Shown here: one piece after another, positions 13,693 to 15,063 of the stretch
How positions within the stretch are numbered: the first letter of the stretch is position 1
Layout of the letters: each line of letters opens with the position of its first letter
NCBI GenBank assembly: GCA_036379295.1
Contig: DASVGY010000090.1
Location: forward strand, 1-15,063
DNA from: Pseudopedobacter sp036379295
Lineage (GTDB): Bacteria; Bacteroidota; Bacteroidia; Sphingobacteriales; Sphingobacteriaceae
Reading direction: 5' to 3'
DNA length: 15,063 nt
Position numbers and translations under genes: made by a program
The notes under the pieces: model-generated
The model's input: only the letters and a program-made list of their open reading frames with translations
Databases searched by the model: none
What the model was told of the DNA's origin: nothing

Positions 13693-14391
13693 GTGGCAAG
13701 ATTAACAAAAAATCAAAAGACGGCACTTTCCAAACTTGAAGACGGTAAAGCTTATTCTTTAAAAGATGCAGCTGCCTTGGTAAAAGAGATTACCACCACT
13801 AAGTTCGACTCATCAGTAGATATTGATGTTCGTTTAGGCGTGGATCCACGTAAAGCCAATCAAATGGTGCGTGGTATCGCAACTTTACCTCATGGTACCG
13901 GAAAAACAGTACGCGTTTTAGCTTTAGTAACTCCTGATAAGGAAGAAGAGGCAAAAGCAGCAGGTGCTGATTTTGTAGGTTTGGATGAGTATATAGCTAA
14001 GATTGAGAGTGGCTGGACAGATGTCGACATTATTATCACTACCCCAAGCTGTATGGCAAAAGTGGGTAAGTTAGGTCGTATTTTAGGTCCACGTAATTTG
14101 ATGCCAAATCCTAAATCAGGAACTGTAACCATGAACGTGGGACAAGCAGTAACAGATGTTAAGGGTGGTAAAATCGACTTTAAAGTTGATAAAACTGGTA
14201 TCATTCACTGCTCAATAGGTAAAGTATCTTTCGCTGCTGATAAAATTTATGAGAATGCTTTGGAGGTTCTTCAGGTGATTTCGAAATTAAAACCTTCAGC
14301 CGCAAAAGGAACATATTTTAAGAGTATCAATATCTCTTCAACAATGTCTCCTGGGATTCTAATTGAAACTAAATCAGTAGCGGGAATTTAA
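13693..14391 (+). CDS. rplA: 50S ribosomal protein L1
   Basis: Binds 23S rRNA at the mobile L1 stalk and helps release deacylated tRNA; in many bacteria it also represses translation of its own operon. The 232-residue length is standard. The L1 signature, ILGPRNLMPNPKSGTVT, is at about residues 130-146, and the N-terminal start MARLTKNQK matches the family. The start codon is GTG at 13693, not ATG; no in-frame ATG fits the conserved N-terminus, so GTG is well supported. GTG is unusual here, the other genes of the window using ATG, and might moderate translation. The rplJ gene follows with a 4-bp gap. Confidence 0.97.
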   Translation: MARLTKNQKTALSKLEDGKAYSLKDAAALVKEITTTKFDSSVDIDVRLGVDPRKANQMVRGIATLPHGTGKTVRVLALVTPDKEEEAKAAGADFVGLDEYIAKIESGWTDVDIIITTPSCMAKVGKLGRILGPRNLMPNPKSGTVTMNVGQAVTDVKGGKIDFKVDKTGIIHCSIGKVSFAADKIYENALEVLQVISKLKPSAAKGTYFKSINISSTMSPGILIETKSVAGI

Positions 14392-14395
14392 GATT

Positions 14396-14920
14396 ATGAG
14401 AAGAGAAGAAAAACACGAAGTTGTTTCTGCTTTAGCCGAAAGAATGAAAGAATCAGGTAATTTTTATATTACTGATACTTCTAGCTTGACGGTTGCAAAA
14501 ATCAATAGTATTCGTCGTAAATGTTTTGAGAACCAAATCGGAATACAGGTAGTTAAAAATACCCTTATCAGAAAAGCTTTAGAGCAGCTGGAAGGTGATG
14601 TAACTCCTTTGTTTGATGTTCTTAAAGGATCTTCATCTGTAATGTTCTCAACCAATGCAAACGCTCCGGCTAAGCTAATTAAAGAGTTGAGAAAAGGAAA
14701 AGCAGAGAAACCTGTTTTAAAAGCAGCATACGTAGAATCTACTGTTTTCATAGGCGATAACCAATTAGAGACTTTAGTTAACCTTAAATCAAGGGACGAA
14801 CTTATTGGCGAAATCATTGGCTTATTGCAGTCTCCAGCGAAAAATGTTATTTCAGCATTATCATCTGGCGGAAACAAATTGGCAGGAATTGTCAAAACTT
14901 TACAAGAAAGAGAAGGTTAA
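14396..14920 (+). CDS. rplJ: 50S ribosomal protein L10
   Basis: Base of the ribosomal stalk: its N-terminal domain binds 23S rRNA beside L11 and its C-terminal helix carries L7/L12 dimers. The length is 174 residues. The start MRREEKHEVVSALAERMKES and the words VVKNTLIRKAL and LKGSSSVMFS are typical. The C-terminal helix ends LAGIVKTLQEREG. It begins 4 bp after the rplA stop, so translation is probably coupled to rplA. There is no room for a separate L10 leader of the enterobacterial type between them. Confidence 0.97.
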   Translation: MRREEKHEVVSALAERMKESGNFYITDTSSLTVAKINSIRRKCFENQIGIQVVKNTLIRKALEQLEGDVTPLFDVLKGSSSVMFSTNANAPAKLIKELRKGKAEKPVLKAAYVESTVFIGDNQLETLVNLKSRDELIGEIIGLLQSPAKNVISALSSGGNKLAGIVKTLQEREG

Positions 14921-14980
14921 TTCAAACACCTTAAGTTTGGAAATAAATTATTAAATAGTAAAATTTTAAAATTAAATATA

Positions 14981-15063
14981 ATGGCGGATTTAAAATCGTT
15001 TGCTGAACAATTAGTAAACTTAACTGTTAAAGAAGTTAATGAATTAGCTCAAATCTTAAAAGA
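14981..15063 (+). CDS. rplL: 50S ribosomal protein L7/L12 (5' part only)
   Basis: The first 27 codons of L7/L12 are present before the right edge. The start MADLKSFAEQLVNLTVKEV and ELAQILK are the N-terminal dimerisation and L10-binding helices of the family. The flexible hinge and the C-terminal factor-binding domain lie outside the window. It follows rplJ after a 60-bp AT-rich gap with no terminator, so read-through from rplJ is expected. No Shine-Dalgarno is present. Confidence 0.95.
   Translation, partial: MADLKSFAEQLVNLTVKEVNELAQILK

Overview
The window looks like chromosome from a Bacteroidota member, most likely of the family Sphingobacteriaceae (Pedobacter-like). This is inferred from low G+C, near absence of Shine-Dalgarno sequences, copies of the Bacteroidota promoter word TAnnTTTG, a DUF4286 gene, and the gene order rpsU - xerC - hpf - tRNAs - tuf - tRNA-Trp - secE - nusG - rplK - rplA - rplJ - rplL. 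No phage, insertion sequence or CRISPR array is visible.

Region 1 (1-3489, minus strand) is a compact run read right to left: an exported TPR protein, a DUF4286 protein, the dTDP-sugar epimerase RfbC, and the 23S rRNA pseudouridine synthase RluF, which runs off the left edge. Spacings are 27, 0 and 10 bp, so co-transcription is likely.

Region 2 (3661-7917, plus strand) is a three-gene operon: an S9-peptidase-like lipoprotein, a membrane histidine kinase and an OmpR/PhoB-type response regulator, separated by 6 and 0 bp. The S9 protein keeps the propeller plus alpha/beta-hydrolase layout but has Gly at the nucleophile Ser position and Gln at the catalytic His position. It is therefore predicted to be a pseudo-peptidase, and its tight linkage to a two-component system suggests a sensing role. 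This is the most unusual part of the window.

Region 3 (7918-10196) holds rpsU with a strong terminator, a convergent gluconokinase gene on the minus strand, and xerC followed by hpf. Only rpsU and hpf have obvious Shine-Dalgarno sequences. That is notable in a phylum where the ribosome hides its anti-Shine-Dalgarno with the help of S21, the rpsU product.

Region 4 (10197-15063) is the translation and transcription core. A promoter-like sequence leads into a degenerate tRNA-Thr relic, then tRNA-Thr(TGT), tRNA-Tyr(GTA), tRNA-Gly(TCC), tRNA-Thr(GGT) and tuf. Each spacer between the functional tRNAs contains an inverted repeat. A 15-bp terminator hairpin closes tuf. The block tRNA-Trp(CCA), secE, nusG, rplK, rplA, rplJ and rplL (cut by the right edge) follows, with a palindromic repeat-like element inserted between nusG and rplK.
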